Shown here: positions 1 to 9,516 of the stretch, piece after piece | How the letters are laid out: each line of letters opens with the position of its first letter | How positions within the stretch are numbered: position 1 is the stretch's first letter | Made by a program: the position numbers and the translations under genes | DNA from: Hydrogenophaga sp. | GTDB taxonomy: Bacteria; Pseudomonadota; Gammaproteobacteria; Burkholderiales; Burkholderiaceae_C | Direction: 5' to 3' | Length of the DNA stretch: 32,698 nucleotides | Assembly: GCA_016741995.1 (NCBI GenBank) | Contig: JACVCO010000027.1 | Span: 1 to 32,698 of the forward strand | The notes under the pieces: model-generated | Told to the model about the DNA's origin: nothing | Database searches by the model: none | What the model saw: only the letters and a program-made list of their open reading frames with translations

Positions 1-1
1 C

Positions 2-520
2 AACATCCGGCCGGGCGACAGCGTGGACGTGGAACTGCACTACACTGAGCTGCCGGTCCCGACCGAAGGTCGCTACCAGTTCGTGTTCCCGACGGTCGTC
101 GGCCCACGCTACAACGGGCCCGCGGGCGCCGAGAGCCATCGCGACGAGCGCTGGCTCGCGATGCCGTTCCTCCGCGAAGGGCAGCCGGCGCCGTGGACGT
201 TCGACCTGCAGGTCGAGCTCGCGACGCCGATCGCCGTGCAGGAGGTCACGTCGCCCTCGCACACGCTGTCGCTGATCCCGGGCCGCGACGGCGCGACGCT
301 CGTGCGCCTCGCGGACACGGGCCGCGCCGCGAACGACCGCGACTTCGTGCTCGACTACCGGCTCGCGGGCGACCGCATCCAGTCCGGCGTGCTGCTGTCG
401 AAGGGCCGCGACGAGAACTTCTTCGTCGCGATGGTCGAGCCGCCGGCGGCGGTGCCCGCGGCAGTGCACTGGCCGCGGACGGGGACCGGCCACGTGGGGG
501 CAAGTACCCCCGCGCCCTAA
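2..520 (+). CDS. VIT-domain (vault/inter-alpha-trypsin type) protein fragment, both ends unnatural
   Basis: The reading frame is open from base 2 (the upstream part is missing) to a TAA at 518-520. Features such as VELHYTEL, FVFPTVVGPRY, a serine/histidine QEVTSPSHT strand, DYRLAG and ENFFVAMVEPP are typical of the VIT domain of bacterial VIT-VWA proteins, which are usually secreted or envelope-associated. In that family the VIT domain is followed by a von Willebrand A domain beginning with a DVSGSM-like motif. Here similarity fades after about base 455 and no VWA domain follows. Alanine codons are mostly GCG, unlike the GCC-rich genes downstream, so the piece probably comes from another genome or replicon. 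Family assignment is from remembered motif patterns; the exact function is unknown. Confidence 0.6.
   Translation, partial: NIRPGDSVDVELHYTELPVPTEGRYQFVFPTVVGPRYNGPAGAESHRDERWLAMPFLREGQPAPWTFDLQVELATPIAVQEVTSPSHTLSLIPGRDGATLVRLADTGRAANDRDFVLDYRLAGDRIQSGVLLSKGRDENFFVAMVEPPAAVPAAVHWPRTGTGHVGASTPAP
493..514. repeat. Inverted repeat at the VIT/gyrA junction
   Basis: Bases 493-500 and 507-514 form an 8-pair stem (five G-C pairs next to the loop, one T-G wobble) around the 6-base loop CAAGTA. It lies in the roughly 75 bases that match neither the VIT family nor GyrA, next to the TAA stop. It could be a recombination scar, a foldback at an assembly joint, or chance in GC-rich DNA. Confidence 0.4.
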
Positions 521-532
521 CACGCCGAGGGC

Positions 533-1876
533 GTGCACGTAAACCCTCCCGCCTACCGCCCCGATGGCCTGGACCGCGAGTTCGGCATGCAGGGCGACGG
601 CTTGTACCGCCTCTCCGAGACCCAGGCGCAGGAAATCCTGCAAATGCGTCTGCAGCGCCTGACCGGCCTGGAGCAGGACAAGATCGTGGCCGAGTACAAG
701 GACGTGATGGCCGAGATCGACGATCTGCTCGACATCCTGTCCAGGCCCGAGCGGGTGTCCACCATCATCAGCGAAGAGCTGATCACGGTGAAGCAGGAAT
801 TCGGGCAGACGAAGCTCGGTGCCCGGCGCAGCCAGATCGAGCACAACGCGCAAGACCTCGGCACCGAGGACCTGATCACACCCACCGACATGGTGGTCAC
901 GCTCAGCCACTCGGGCTACATCAAGAGCCAGCCGTTGAGCGAGTACCGCTCGCAAAAGCGCGGCGGGCGCGGCAAGCAGGCCACCGCCACCAAGGAAGAC
1001 GACTGGATCGACCAGCTCTTCATCGCCAACACGCACGACTGGATCCTGTGCTTCTCCAACCGCGGCCGCCTGTACTGGCTCAAGGTCTGGGAAGTGCCCA
1101 GCGGCTCGCGCGGCTCGCGCGGCAAGCCCATCGTCAACATGTTCCCGCTGGCCGAAGGCGAAAAGATCAACGTGGTGCTGCCACTCACGGGTGAATTCCG
1201 CAGCTTCCCGGCCGACCACTACGTGTTCATGGCCACCGCCGGCGGCACGGTCAAGAAAACCACGCTCGACGAATTCAGCAACCCCCGCAAGGCCGGCATC
1301 ATCGCGGTCGATCTCGACGAGGGCGACTACCTCATCGGCGCTGCACTCACCGATGGCCAGCACGACGTGATGCTGTTCTCCGATGGCGGCAAGGCGGTGC
1401 GTTTCGACGAGAGCGACGTGCGCCCCATGGGCCGCAACGCCCGCGGCGTGCGCGGCATGATGCTCGAGGATGGTCAGAGCGTCATCGCCATGCTCGTGGC
1501 CGAAGACGAATCGCAGAGTGTGCTGACCGCCACCGTCAACGGTTATGGCAAGCGCACGCCCATCGGCGAGTACACACGCCATGGCCGTGGCACGAAGGGC
1601 ATGATTGCCATTCAGCAGAGCGAGCGCAATGGCAAGGTGGTGGCCGCCACGCTGGCACACACCGACGACCAGATCATGCTGATCACCGACAAGGGCGTGC
1701 TGGTGCGCACCCGCGTTGCAGAAATCCGCGAAATGGGCCGAGCCACGCAGGGCGTCACGCTGATTTCCCTCGATGACGGCGACGAACTCTCCGGTCTGCA
1801 GCGCATTGTCGAAAACGACGCCAACGTACCCGAGGGTGGCGAGGCCGACAGCGGCGACGCCGAGCCGGCAGCGTGA
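533..1876 (+). CDS. gyrA: DNA gyrase subunit A, C-terminal part (5' truncated)
   Basis: This encodes about the last 445 residues of GyrA, the subunit that cuts and rejoins DNA and wraps it for negative supercoiling. The fragment starts near the end of the breakage-reunion domain ([30 protein letters not shown], then the coiled-coil helix) and contains the whole beta-pinwheel C-terminal domain. The GyrA box reads QKRGGRG at fragment residues 141-147 (bases 953-973), and blade repeats such as [10 protein letters not shown] and GRGTKGM are visible. It ends in an acidic tail. The catalytic tyrosine and N-terminal half are absent because the sequence changes to foreign DNA at about base 530; the frame is open from 521, and the GTG at 533 is not a genuine start. 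The stop overlaps the serC start as TGATG. Confidence 0.95.
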   Translation: MHVNPPAYRPDGLDREFGMQGDGLYRLSETQAQEILQMRLQRLTGLEQDKIVAEYKDVMAEIDDLLDILSRPERVSTIISEELITVKQEFGQTKLGARRSQIEHNAQDLGTEDLITPTDMVVTLSHSGYIKSQPLSEYRSQKRGGRGKQATATKEDDWIDQLFIANTHDWILCFSNRGRLYWLKVWEVPSGSRGSRGKPIVNMFPLAEGEKINVVLPLTGEFRSFPADHYVFMATAGGTVKKTTLDEFSNPRKAGIIAVDLDEGDYLIGAALTDGQHDVMLFSDGGKAVRFDESDVRPMGRNARGVRGMMLEDGQSVIAMLVAEDESQSVLTATVNGYGKRTPIGEYTRHGRGTKGMIAIQQSERNGKVVAATLAHTDDQIMLITDKGVLVRTRVAEIREMGRATQGVTLISLDDGDELSGLQRIVENDANVPEGGEADSGDAEPAA

Positions 1877-2967
1877 TGGCGCGGCCGTACAACTTCTCGG
1901 CCGGCCCGGCCGCCATGCCCGCCGAGGTGCTGGAGATCGCCGCGGGCGAGATGCTCGACTGGCACGGCACCGGCATGAGCGTGATGGAAATGAGCCATCG
2001 CGGCAAAGCCTTTGGGGAAATCATCGCGCGCGCCGAAGCAGATTTGCGCTCGCTACTGGCCGTGCCGGCGCACTTCAAGATTCTGTTCATGCAGGGCGGC
2101 GGCCTGGGCGAAAACGCCATCGTGCCGCTGAATCTGTCGCGCGGTGGCGCTGTCGATTTCGTTGTCACGGGCAGTTGGAGCCAGAAGTCGCAGAAGGAAG
2201 CCGGCCGCTACGCCAACGCGCGCACCGCTGCCAGCAATGCCAGCACCCAGCACACCACCCTGCCCGCGCCTGCCACCTGGCAAATCGGCAAGGACGCGCA
2301 GTACGTGCACGTCTGCAGCAACGAAACGATCCATGGCGTGGAGTTTCACGAGCTGCCCGACCTGAAAACCCTCGGGAGCGACGCCCCGCTGGTGATCGAC
2401 TTTTCGTCGCATGTGGCCTCGCGCTCCGTGGATTGGTCGCGCGTCGGCCTGGCCTTCGGTGGTGCACAGAAGAACCTCGGGCCTGCCGGCGTCACGCTCG
2501 TGGTGGTGCGCGAAGACCTGATCGGCCACGCCCTGCCCGTCTGCCCCAGCGCCTTCGACTACAAGACCGTCGCCGACAACGGCTCGATGTACAACACCCC
2601 GCCCACCTACGCGATCTACCTCGCCGGCCTCACCTTCCAGTGGTTGCAGCGGCAAGGCGGCATCGCCGAAATGGAGCGGCGCAACATCGCCAAGGCGCAG
2701 TTGCTCTACGACTTCATCGATCAATCCCCGTTCTACGAGAACCGCGTGGCGCCCGACTGCCGCTCGCGCATGAACGTGCCCTTCTTCCTGAAAGACGAAT
2801 CGCGCAACGAGGCCTTCCTGCAGGGCGCACAGGAGCGCGGCTTGCTTCAGCTCAAGGGGCACAAGTCCGTCGGCGGCATGCGCGCCAGCATCTACAACGC
2901 CATGCCCATCGAAGGCGTGCGCGCCCTGGTGGACCACATGCGTGCCTTCGAAAAGGAAATGGCCTGA
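1876..2967 (+). CDS. serC: Phosphoserine aminotransferase
   Basis: A class V PLP aminotransferase of 363 residues. It converts 3-phosphohydroxypyruvate and glutamate to phosphoserine in serine synthesis, and acts in pyridoxal phosphate synthesis. The N-terminus [11 protein letters not shown], the FMQGGG loop, the [11 protein letters not shown] segment and the [10 protein letters not shown] motif are family hallmarks; the PLP-binding lysine is K199. The C-terminal [18 protein letters not shown] closes the family pattern. ATG 1876 overlaps the gyrA stop; a GTG one codon earlier (1873) is possible but less likely. Length is close to E. coli SerC (362). The next gene starts 3 bases after the stop, so it is probably co-transcribed with pheA. 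Confidence 0.97.
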   Translation: MARPYNFSAGPAAMPAEVLEIAAGEMLDWHGTGMSVMEMSHRGKAFGEIIARAEADLRSLLAVPAHFKILFMQGGGLGENAIVPLNLSRGGAVDFVVTGSWSQKSQKEAGRYANARTAASNASTQHTTLPAPATWQIGKDAQYVHVCSNETIHGVEFHELPDLKTLGSDAPLVIDFSSHVASRSVDWSRVGLAFGGAQKNLGPAGVTLVVVREDLIGHALPVCPSAFDYKTVADNGSMYNTPPTYAIYLAGLTFQWLQRQGGIAEMERRNIAKAQLLYDFIDQSPFYENRVAPDCRSRMNVPFFLKDESRNEAFLQGAQERGLLQLKGHKSVGGMRASIYNAMPIEGVRALVDHMRAFEKEMA

Positions 2968-2970
2968 CCC

Positions 2971-4071
2971 ATGGCAGCCCAACCCCAGCAAACCGAGGCC
3001 CTGGGCGCGCTGCGCGTGCAGATCGACGCCATTGACCAGCAACTGCTGACACTGCTCAACCAGCGCGCGCTCGTGGCCGAGCAAGTGGGCGAGCTCAAGC
3101 GCCAGGAGGGCTCGCCCTTCTTCCGCCCCGACCGCGTGGCCCAGGTGATCGAGAAGATCCAGATCGCCAACCCCGGCCCGCTACTCAACCAGCACGTGGC
3201 CGCCATCTGGCGCGAGATCATGTCGGCGTGCCTCGCGCTTGAAACGCCGCAACGCGTGGCGGTGCTCGGCCCGCAAGGCACGTTCTGCGAGCAGGCCGCG
3301 ATCGAGTTTTTCGGCAGCGCGGCCAACCTCATCTACTGCAGCAGCTTCGACGAAGTCTTTCACGCCACCGCCGCGGGCACCGCGCAGTACGGTGTCGTCG
3401 GCATGGAGAACTCCACCGAAGGCGTGGTGGCGCGTTCGCTCGATCTCTTCCTGCGTTCGCCTGTGCACGTCGTCGGCGAAGTCAGCCTGCTGGTCCGCCA
3501 CAACCTGCTGCGCCGCGAAGCCGGCCTCGAAGGCATCGATGTGGTGATGGCGCACCCGCAGGCGCTCGCGCAATGCCAGGGCTGGCTCTCGCAACACCTG
3601 CCCCATGCAGAGCGGCGCGCTGTGTCCAGTAACGCCGAAGGCGCGCGCCTGGCGGCCGATGACCCACGCTGCGCGGCGCTGGCCAGCGAGCGTGCGGCGG
3701 CCCAGTTCGGCCTGCACATCGTCGCCCACGCCGTGCAGGACGAGGCCTACAACCGCACCCGTTTTGCCGTGATCTGCCTGCCGCAAACGCTCGCCATGCC
3801 GCCCGCCAGCGCGCGCGACTGCACCAGCCTCGTCGTGTCGGTGCCCAACCGGCCCGGGGCGGTGCACGACCTGCTCGTGCCGCTCAAGCAGCACGGTGTG
3901 TCGATGACACGCTTTGAATCGCGCCCGGCCAAATCCGGCCAGTGGGAGTACTACTTCTACATCGACATCGCGGGCCACCCCTCGCAGCCGCACGTGGCGG
4001 CCGCTCTCGACGAACTGCAACGCCTGTGTGCCTTCTACAAGGTGCTGGGGGCCTACCCGGTGACCGAATGA
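2971..4071 (+). CDS. pheA: Bifunctional chorismate mutase / prephenate dehydratase
   Basis: A 366-residue P-protein for phenylalanine synthesis: chorismate to prephenate, then phenylpyruvate. The AroQ-type mutase domain covers about residues 8-95, with R15, R32 and K43 at the spacing of the E. coli catalytic residues. Prephenate dehydratase covers about 95-275, including the TRF motif at 263-265. A C-terminal ACT domain (about 283-362) carries ESRP at 316-319, the phenylalanine-sensing motif, so feedback inhibition by phenylalanine is expected. It starts 3 bases after serC and its TGA overlaps the tyrA start. No hisC gene lies between pheA and tyrA, although some Burkholderiales have one there. 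Confidence 0.97.
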   Translation: MAAQPQQTEALGALRVQIDAIDQQLLTLLNQRALVAEQVGELKRQEGSPFFRPDRVAQVIEKIQIANPGPLLNQHVAAIWREIMSACLALETPQRVAVLGPQGTFCEQAAIEFFGSAANLIYCSSFDEVFHATAAGTAQYGVVGMENSTEGVVARSLDLFLRSPVHVVGEVSLLVRHNLLRREAGLEGIDVVMAHPQALAQCQGWLSQHLPHAERRAVSSNAEGARLAADDPRCAALASERAAAQFGLHIVAHAVQDEAYNRTRFAVICLPQTLAMPPASARDCTSLVVSVPNRPGAVHDLLVPLKQHGVSMTRFESRPAKSGQWEYYFYIDIAGHPSQPHVAAALDELQRLCAFYKVLGAYPVTE

Positions 4072-4949
4072 TGTTTGAACAGTTGGGACTGATCGGCTGC
4101 GGCCTCATGGGCGGCTCCTTTGCGCTCGCGCTCAAGCGCGCGGGCCTGGTCAAGCGCGTGGTGGGTTACAGCAAGTCCCCGTCGACCACGGAACGCGCGC
4201 GCCAGTTGGGCGTGATCGATGTCGAAGCGCCCTCCGCGCTGCTGGCCGTTTCGGGGGCCGACCTCGTGCTCCTGGCCGTTCCCGTAGCCGCCACCGAAGC
4301 CACCTTCAAGGCCATTCGCCACCTCGTGAGGGCCGACGTGCTCATCATGGACGTGGGCTCGACCAAGCGCGAGGTGATCGACGCCGCGCGCCGCGTGCTG
4401 CGCGAACACGTGGGCGTGTTCGTGCCGGCGCACCCCATCGCCGGCAAGGAACTCGCCGGCGTGGACCACGCCGACGCCGACCTTTACACCGGCCGCCAGG
4501 TCATCCTCACCCCTATCGAGCGCACCCTCCCCGCACACATCGACAAGGCCGAACAGCTCTGGCGCGCGCTGGGTTGCCAGGTCAAGCGCATGACGCCCGA
4601 AGGGCACGACGCGGCCTACGCAGCCATCAGCCACTTGCCTCACCTGCTGGCCTTCGCGCTGATGACCGCCATCAAGAACCAGCCCGAAGGGGCCGACTAT
4701 CTTTCGCTCGCCGGCCCGGGGTTTCGCGATTTCACCCGCATCGCCGCCAGCGACGCCTCCATCTGGCGCGACATCCTGCTGTCCAACCGCGAAGAACTCA
4801 TCACGCAGTCGCGCCAGTTCCTGCGCGCGCTGCAGCAGTTCGAGATCGCCATCAAGAACGGCGACGCAGACGCCCTCGAAACACTGATCGACGTCGCCAG
4901 CGAAGCGCGCGCGGGCTGGCGCATGACGGCCATCAAGCCCCAGGGCTGA
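4068..4949 (+). CDS. tyrA: Prephenate dehydrogenase
   Basis: A 293-residue TyrA-family oxidoreductase that decarboxylates prephenate (or arogenate) to the tyrosine precursor using NAD(P). The N-terminal Rossmann motif is GLIGCGLMGG with glycines at 10, 12 and 15. PAHPIAGKELAG and the SHLPHLLAFAL helix contain the histidines used in substrate binding and catalysis. ATG 4068 overlaps the pheA stop (ATGATG); the second ATG at 4071 is an equally good start. The open frame extends upstream into pheA, but that part is a frame shadow. There is no fused mutase or ACT domain. The aroA start follows 9 bases after the stop. Confidence 0.95.
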   Translation: MMFEQLGLIGCGLMGGSFALALKRAGLVKRVVGYSKSPSTTERARQLGVIDVEAPSALLAVSGADLVLLAVPVAATEATFKAIRHLVRADVLIMDVGSTKREVIDAARRVLREHVGVFVPAHPIAGKELAGVDHADADLYTGRQVILTPIERTLPAHIDKAEQLWRALGCQVKRMTPEGHDAAYAAISHLPHLLAFALMTAIKNQPEGADYLSLAGPGFRDFTRIAASDASIWRDILLSNREELITQSRQFLRALQQFEIAIKNGDADALETLIDVASEARAGWRMTAIKPQG

Positions 4950-4958
4950 CGCCGGCGC

Positions 4959-7001
4959 ATGTTCGCAATCCCCAGTCTCGACATCCCCTCCCTGGCCAGC
5001 GCTGGCGGGCGCGTTCGCCTGCCGGGCTCCAAGAGCATCTCCAACCGCGTGCTGCTGCTGGCCGCCCTGAGCGAAGGGCCCACGCAGGTCGACGACCTGC
5101 TCGACTCCGACGACACCCGCGTGATGCTCGACGCGCTGCGCGCGCTGGGCTGCGAGATCGAATCCGCCGGCCCCGCATCGGTGCGCGTGCAGGGTCTGGG
5201 GGGGCGACTCGGCGTGCATGAAGCCGCGCTGTTCCTGGGCAACGCTGGCACCGCCATGCGCCCATTGGCGGCCGCACTCGCGTTGATGGCCACAGCCCAG
5301 GGCGCCCGGTTCGAGCTTTCGGGTGTGCCTCGCATGCACGAACGCCCCATCGGCGATCTGGTCGATGCCTTGCGCCAACTTGGCTGCCCGGTGGAGTGCC
5401 TGCACAACCCGGGCTACCCGCCGCTGCGCGTGGGTGATGGCACCGTGCGCGCCCTCCGGCTGGACGCGCCGATCCGGGTGCGCGGCGATGTCTCCAGCCA
5501 GTTCCTCACCGCCTTGCTGCTCGCGCTGCCGCTGGTGGCGAACGACACGGACGTGGTGATCGAGATGAGCACCGAGCTCATCTCCAAGCCCTACATCGAG
5601 ATCACGCTCAACCTGCTGCAGCGCTTCGGTGTTCATGTGCAGCGCGACGGTTGGGAGCGCTTCACCATCCCCCAGGGCAGCCGCTACACCTCACCCGGCC
5701 GCATCGCGGTCGAGGCCGACGCATCCTCGGCGAGCTACTTCATTGCCCTGGGCGCCATCGCCCCGCCCACCCCCGGCACCGACGGCATCCTCATCGACGG
5801 CGTGGGCCTGTCCTCCATCCAGGGCGACATCCGCTTCGTCGAAGCCGCTCGCCTCATGGGCGCCGACGTGGTGGGCGAAGACAACGCCCTGCGCGTGCGC
5901 CGCGGCGCCTGGCCGCTCAAGGCCATCGACCTCGACTGCAACCACATTCCGGACGCCGCGATGACGCTCGCGGTGATGGCGCTCTACGCCGATGGCACCA
6001 CCACGCTGCGCAACATCGCCAGCTGGCGCGTGAAGGAAACCGACCGCATCGCCGCCATGGCCATCGAATGCCGCCAGCTCGGTGCCACGGTGGAAGAAGG
6101 TGCCGACCACATCCGCATCACGCCGCCCACAGTCTGGAAACAAGCCACCATCCACACCTACGACGACCACCGCGTCGCCATGTGTTTCTCGCTCGCGGCG
6201 TTCAACCCGGCCCGGCTGCCGGTGCGCATCGACGACCCGAAATGCGTCGGCAAGACCTTCCCCGACTATTTCGAAACCCTGTTCAGCGTCTGCCACACCC
6301 CGGCCGAGCGCATTCCCGTGCTGTGCATCGACGGCCCCACGGCGTCCGGTAAAGGCACCCTCGCGGCCGAGCTTGCCACGCGGCTGGGCTACCACCTGCT
6401 GGATTCGGGTGCGCTGTACCGGCTGGTGGGCCTGGCGGCCGAACGCGAGGGCCTGTCCACCACAGAGGCCGATCTGCGCGAGCCCGCCCACGCCGATCGC
6501 ATGGGACGGCTGGCCGCTGGGCTGGACGTGCGGTTCACCCCTGGCAAGACATGGCTCGACGGCGAGGATGTGAGCGATCCCTTGCGCACCGAGAGCGCCG
6601 GCATGGCCGCCTCGCGCGTCTCGGCCGTGCCCCAGGTGCGCGCCGCACTGATGGACCTGCAACTCAACTTCCGCCACCTGCCCGGCCTGGTGGCCGACGG
6701 GCGCGACATGGGCACGGTGGTCTTCCCCGGCGCACCACTCAAGGTCTTCCTCACCGCCAGCGCCGAGCAGCGCGCCTCGCGTCGCCATAAGCAATTGATT
6801 TCAAAGGGAATCCCGGCTATACTCGCCGATCTTCTGGCCGACCTGCGGGCGCGCGACGCGCGGGACATGAACCGGGCTCACGCTCCCCTCAAGCCGGCCG
6901 AAGACGCGGTGCTACTGGACAACTCCGAACTGGACATCGAGCAATCGGTGCAGAGGGTGTTGAACTGGTGGCACGGCAAACAGGCCTTCCCGGTTCGCTG
7001 A
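4959..7001 (+). CDS. aroA-cmk: Fused EPSP synthase / cytidylate kinase
   Basis: One continuous 680-residue frame holds two enzymes. Residues 1 to about 445 are 3-phosphoshikimate 1-carboxyvinyltransferase (shikimate pathway): [10 protein letters not shown] with K25, GNAGTAMRP at 94-102 (class I, glyphosate-sensitive type pattern) and the [11 protein letters not shown] segment. Residues from about 452 to 680 are CMP/dCMP kinase: P-loop GPTASGKGT at 459-467, LDSGALYR, and [11 protein letters not shown]. Linker IPVLCIDG follows the AroA end directly, with no stop or frameshift. This fusion is known in Burkholderiales. In many other bacteria the two genes are separate neighbours before rpsA. A promoter for rpsA lies within the kinase part. 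Confidence 0.96.
   Translation: MFAIPSLDIPSLASAGGRVRLPGSKSISNRVLLLAALSEGPTQVDDLLDSDDTRVMLDALRALGCEIESAGPASVRVQGLGGRLGVHEAALFLGNAGTAMRPLAAALALMATAQGARFELSGVPRMHERPIGDLVDALRQLGCPVECLHNPGYPPLRVGDGTVRALRLDAPIRVRGDVSSQFLTALLLALPLVANDTDVVIEMSTELISKPYIEITLNLLQRFGVHVQRDGWERFTIPQGSRYTSPGRIAVEADASSASYFIALGAIAPPTPGTDGILIDGVGLSSIQGDIRFVEAARLMGADVVGEDNALRVRRGAWPLKAIDLDCNHIPDAAMTLAVMALYADGTTTLRNIASWRVKETDRIAAMAIECRQLGATVEEGADHIRITPPTVWKQATIHTYDDHRVAMCFSLAAFNPARLPVRIDDPKCVGKTFPDYFETLFSVCHTPAERIPVLCIDGPTASGKGTLAAELATRLGYHLLDSGALYRLVGLAAEREGLSTTEADLREPAHADRMGRLAAGLDVRFTPGKTWLDGEDVSDPLRTESAGMAASRVSAVPQVRAALMDLQLNFRHLPGLVADGRDMGTVVFPGAPLKVFLTASAEQRASRRHKQLISKGIPAILADLLADLRARDARDMNRAHAPLKPAEDAVLLDNSELDIEQSVQRVLNWWHGKQAFPVR
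6795..6823 (+). promoter_or_regulatory. Sigma70-type promoter for rpsA inside the cmk coding region
   Basis: TTGATT at 6795-6800 (4/6 match to -35) and TATACT at 6818-6823 (5/6 match to -10) are separated by exactly 17 bases. This AT-rich patch stands out in very GC-rich coding DNA. Transcription would start near 6830, giving a leader of about 345 bases before rpsA. Placing the rpsA promoter inside cmk parallels E. coli. Confidence 0.7.
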
Positions 7002-7030
7002 GAAGGCCACCCCCGCCCTGACGACCCCGC

Positions 7031-7092
7031 CGGACATTCCCCGTCCGCAGGTCCGAGGGTTCTTCAAACCAACCCGCCGTGTTTCGCACGGC
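7031..7092 (+). promoter_or_regulatory. Hairpins in the rpsA mRNA leader
   Basis: The non-coding 7002-7175 interval can form CGGAC/GTCCG (7031-7035 with 7043-7047, 7-base loop), a weak GGTT/AACC stem (7059-7062 with 7068-7071 approximately) and a perfect GCCGTG/CACGGC stem (7076-7081 with 7087-7092, loop TTTCG). The E. coli rpsA leader also folds into hairpins that S1 uses to repress its own translation. A similar role here is inference. No poly-T tract follows, so these are not intrinsic terminators. Confidence 0.4.
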
Positions 7093-7175
7093 ACAGCATC
7101 GCCGCCCACCCGTCGTCACCCGCGCTGCCCATCCGGGCACACCCGCGCCGACGCCAAGCGGTCCAGGAAAACCCA

Positions 7176-8858
7176 ATGTCTGAATCTTTTGCCGCCCTCT
7201 TCGAAGAGTCCCTGAAGCGCGCTGAAATGCGCTCGGGCGAAGTCATCACCGCCGAAGTCGTTCGCATCGAACACAACCACGTGGTGGTCAACGCCGGTCT
7301 GAAATCGGAAGCCTACGTGCCGCTCGCCGAATTCAAGAACGACCAGGGCGAACTCGAAGTGCAGGTCGGTGACTTCGTCTCCGTGGCCATCGACTCCGTC
7401 GAAAACGGCTTCGGCGACACCCTGCTCTCGCGCGACAAGGCCAAGCGCCTCGCTTCGTGGATGGCCCTCGAGAAGGCCCTGGAGTCCGGCGAATTCGTCA
7501 CCGGCACCACCACCAGCAAGGTCAAGGGCGGCCTCAAGGTCATGGTCAACGGCATCAGCGCCTTCCTGCCGGGCTCGCTGGTCGACAGCCGTCCCACCAA
7601 GGACCTCACCCCCTACGAGAACAAGACCCTGGAATTCAAGGTCATCAAGCTCGACCGCAAGCGCAACAACGTGGTGCTGAGCCGCCGCGCCGTGGTGGAA
7701 GCCTCCATGGGCGAAGAGCGCGCCAAGCTGATGGAAACGCTCAAGGAAGGCGCCATCGTGCACGGCGTGGTCAAGAACATCACCGAGTACGGTGCGTTCG
7801 TCGACCTCGGCGGCATCGACGGTCTGCTGCACATCACCGACATGGCATGGCGCCGTGTCCGTCACCCGAGCGAAGTCGTTCAGGCCGGCCAGGAAATCAC
7901 CGCCAAGATCCTCAAGTTCGACACCGAGAAGCAGCGCGTCTCGCTGGGTCTCAAGCAGATGGGCGACGACCCGTGGCTGGGCGTGAGCCGCCGCTACCCG
8001 CAAGGCACCCGCATGTTCGGCAAGGTCACCAACATCGCCGACTACGGCGCGTTCGTGGAACTCGAGCCCGGCATCGAAGGCCTGGTGCACGTCTCCGAAA
8101 TGGACTGGACCAACAAGAACGTGGCCCCGTCCAAGCTCGTGTCGCTGGGCGACGAAGTCGAGGTCATGGTGCTCGACATCGACGAAGACAAGCGCCGCAT
8201 CTCGCTGGGCATGAAGCAGTGCAAGGCCAACCCCTGGCACGAATTCGCCGAGCAGACCAAGCGCGGTGACCGCGTCAAGGGCCCGATCAAGTCGATCACC
8301 GACTTCGGCGTGTTCGTCGGCCTGGCCGCCGGCATCGACGGCCTGGTGCACCTGTCCGACCTGTCCTGGAACGAGCCCGGCGAACAAGCCGTGCGCAACT
8401 ACAAGAAGGGCCAGGAAGTCGACGCCGTGGTGCTCGCCATCGACGTCGAGCGCGAGCGCATCAGCCTGGGCATCAAACAGCTCGATGGCGACCCGTTCAC
8501 CACCTTCGTGTCGGTCAACGACAAGGGCTCCGTGGTGACCGGCAAGGTCAAGACCGTGGACGCCAAGGGCGCCGAGATCGACCTCGGTGAAGACGTGCTG
8601 GGCTACCTGCGCGCTTCCGAAATCAGCCGTGACCGCGTGGAAGACGCGCGCAACGTGCTCAAGGAAGGCGACGAAGTCACGACCGTGGTGGTGAACGTGG
8701 ATCGCAAGACCCGCAACATCCAGCTGTCGATCAAGGCCAAGGACAACGCCGACGCGCAAGAAGCGATGGCCAGCCTGAGCCAGAACTCGGGCAACGCCGG
8801 CACCACCAGCCTGGGCGCCCTGCTGCGCGCCAAGCTGGACAACAACAACGGCCGCTGA
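7176..8858 (+). CDS. rpsA: 30S ribosomal protein S1
   Basis: A 560-residue protein with six S1 (OB-fold) repeats at about 20-86, 107-170, 191-260, 277-346, 364-434 and 450-520. Repeats 3-5 have the clear RNA-binding pattern G-x-V-x-x-I-x-x-Y/F-G-A/V-F-V followed by GL(L/V)H. The first two bind the ribosome and the others bind mRNA, helping initiation on structured or weak-SD messages. Length matches E. coli S1 (557). AGGA lies about 8 bases before ATG 7176, a modest site. The stop overlaps the ihfB start (TGATG). It probably has its own promoter inside cmk. Confidence 0.98.
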   Translation: MSESFAALFEESLKRAEMRSGEVITAEVVRIEHNHVVVNAGLKSEAYVPLAEFKNDQGELEVQVGDFVSVAIDSVENGFGDTLLSRDKAKRLASWMALEKALESGEFVTGTTTSKVKGGLKVMVNGISAFLPGSLVDSRPTKDLTPYENKTLEFKVIKLDRKRNNVVLSRRAVVEASMGEERAKLMETLKEGAIVHGVVKNITEYGAFVDLGGIDGLLHITDMAWRRVRHPSEVVQAGQEITAKILKFDTEKQRVSLGLKQMGDDPWLGVSRRYPQGTRMFGKVTNIADYGAFVELEPGIEGLVHVSEMDWTNKNVAPSKLVSLGDEVEVMVLDIDEDKRRISLGMKQCKANPWHEFAEQTKRGDRVKGPIKSITDFGVFVGLAAGIDGLVHLSDLSWNEPGEQAVRNYKKGQEVDAVVLAIDVERERISLGIKQLDGDPFTTFVSVNDKGSVVTGKVKTVDAKGAEIDLGEDVLGYLRASEISRDRVEDARNVLKEGDEVTTVVVNVDRKTRNIQLSIKAKDNADAQEAMASLSQNSGNAGTTSLGALLRAKLDNNNGR

Positions 8859-9178
8859 TGACCCGCAGCGATCTCGTTGAAGCCCTGGCGGCCCGTTTCG
8901 GCCAGCTCACCCACCGCGACGCGGAGTTCGCCGTCAAGGCGATCCTCGACGCGATGGGGGACGCGCTGGTCAAGGGTCATCGCATCGAGATCCGCGGGTT
9001 CGGCAGCTTCTCGGTGAATCGCCGCTCGCCTCGCATCGGACGCAACCCGCGTTCGGGCGAGAGCGTGATGATTCCCGAGAAGCGCGTGCCGCACTTCAAA
9101 CCCGGCAAGGCCCTGCGCGAGCAGGTTGACGAGCGCACCAAGGTGCTGCTGCAGCAAGAGCCCAAGAACCCGGTTTGA
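8858..9178 (+). CDS. ihfB: Integration host factor subunit beta
   Basis: A 106-residue HU/IHF-family DNA-bending protein; with IhfA it forms the heterodimer that bends DNA sharply at specific sites in transcription, replication and recombination. [10 protein letters not shown], the [10 protein letters not shown] strand, the GRNPRSG arm motif and [11 protein letters not shown] are typical of IHF-beta rather than HU. ATG 8858 overlaps the rpsA TGA, and rpsA-ihfB adjacency is conserved across proteobacteria. The tail after about residue 95 is slightly longer than in E. coli (94 residues). Confidence 0.96.
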   Translation: MTRSDLVEALAARFGQLTHRDAEFAVKAILDAMGDALVKGHRIEIRGFGSFSVNRRSPRIGRNPRSGESVMIPEKRVPHFKPGKALREQVDERTKVLLQQEPKNPV

Positions 9179-9190
9179 ATCCCCCCTGAC

Positions 9191-9196
9191 TACAAT
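9191..9196 (+). promoter_or_regulatory. Possible -10 element upstream of lapA
   Basis: TACAAT at 9191-9196, preceded by TG two bases upstream, sits 24 bases before the lapA start in the short ihfB-lapA gap. No -35 hexamer at normal spacing is visible, so this is a weak candidate. Confidence 0.3.
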
Positions 9197-9219
9197 CGCC
9201 CCACCACAGAGGGGATGCA

Positions 9220-9516
9220 TTGAAGTACCTGATGTGGCTGCTCAACGCAGCCCTTTTTTTTGTTCTTTTCGCTTTCGCGCTGAACAACCAGGACAGCGTG
9301 ACCTTGCACCTGTTCTTCGGCCACAGCTGGCAGGCGCCGCTGGTGCTCGTGCTGCTGGTGGTGCTGTTGCTGGGCGTGTTTCTCGGCGTCATCGTGATGC
9401 TGCCGTTGTGGCTGCGGGCCAAGCGCGCGCGCACGCGCTCCGGGCTCAGCACCACCTTCGGGGTCGACAGCACCGTGATGCCCAACGACCCCACCGATCG
9501 ACGGCATGGACTTTGA
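9220..9516 (+). CDS. lapA: LapA-family lipopolysaccharide assembly membrane protein
   Basis: A 98-residue small inner-membrane protein of the LapA (YciS, DUF1049) family. It has two hydrophobic segments (about residues 5-18 and 38-66), the family LNNQDSVTLHLFFG segment between them, and a basic cytoplasmic tail. LapA works with LapB in controlling LpxC turnover and LPS synthesis. The likely start is TTG at 9220, since AGAGGGG lies about 5 bases upstream and the family N-terminus (MKYLMWLL) begins there; ATG 9232 is the alternative. An ATG-CAT-TGA minimal ORF at 9215-9223 overlaps this start. The 3' end overlaps lapB by 11 bases. Confidence 0.9.
   Translation: MKYLMWLLNAALFFVLFAFALNNQDSVTLHLFFGHSWQAPLVLVLLVVLLLGVFLGVIVMLPLWLRAKRARTRSGLSTTFGVDSTVMPNDPTDRRHGL

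Noticed and set aside
1101..1121. Tandem 9-base repeat in gyrA
   Set aside because: Two copies of codons for Gly-Ser-Arg in the beta-pinwheel domain; part of normal GyrA sequence.
193..1194. 333-codon frame crossing the VIT/gyrA junction
   Set aside because: Arg/Pro/Gly-rich shadow in another frame with no recognisable domain.
4053..5636. Long minus-strand frame opposite tyrA and aroA
   Set aside because: Compositionally a shadow (His/Gln/Gly/Ala-rich) with no domain; both opposing genes are well supported.
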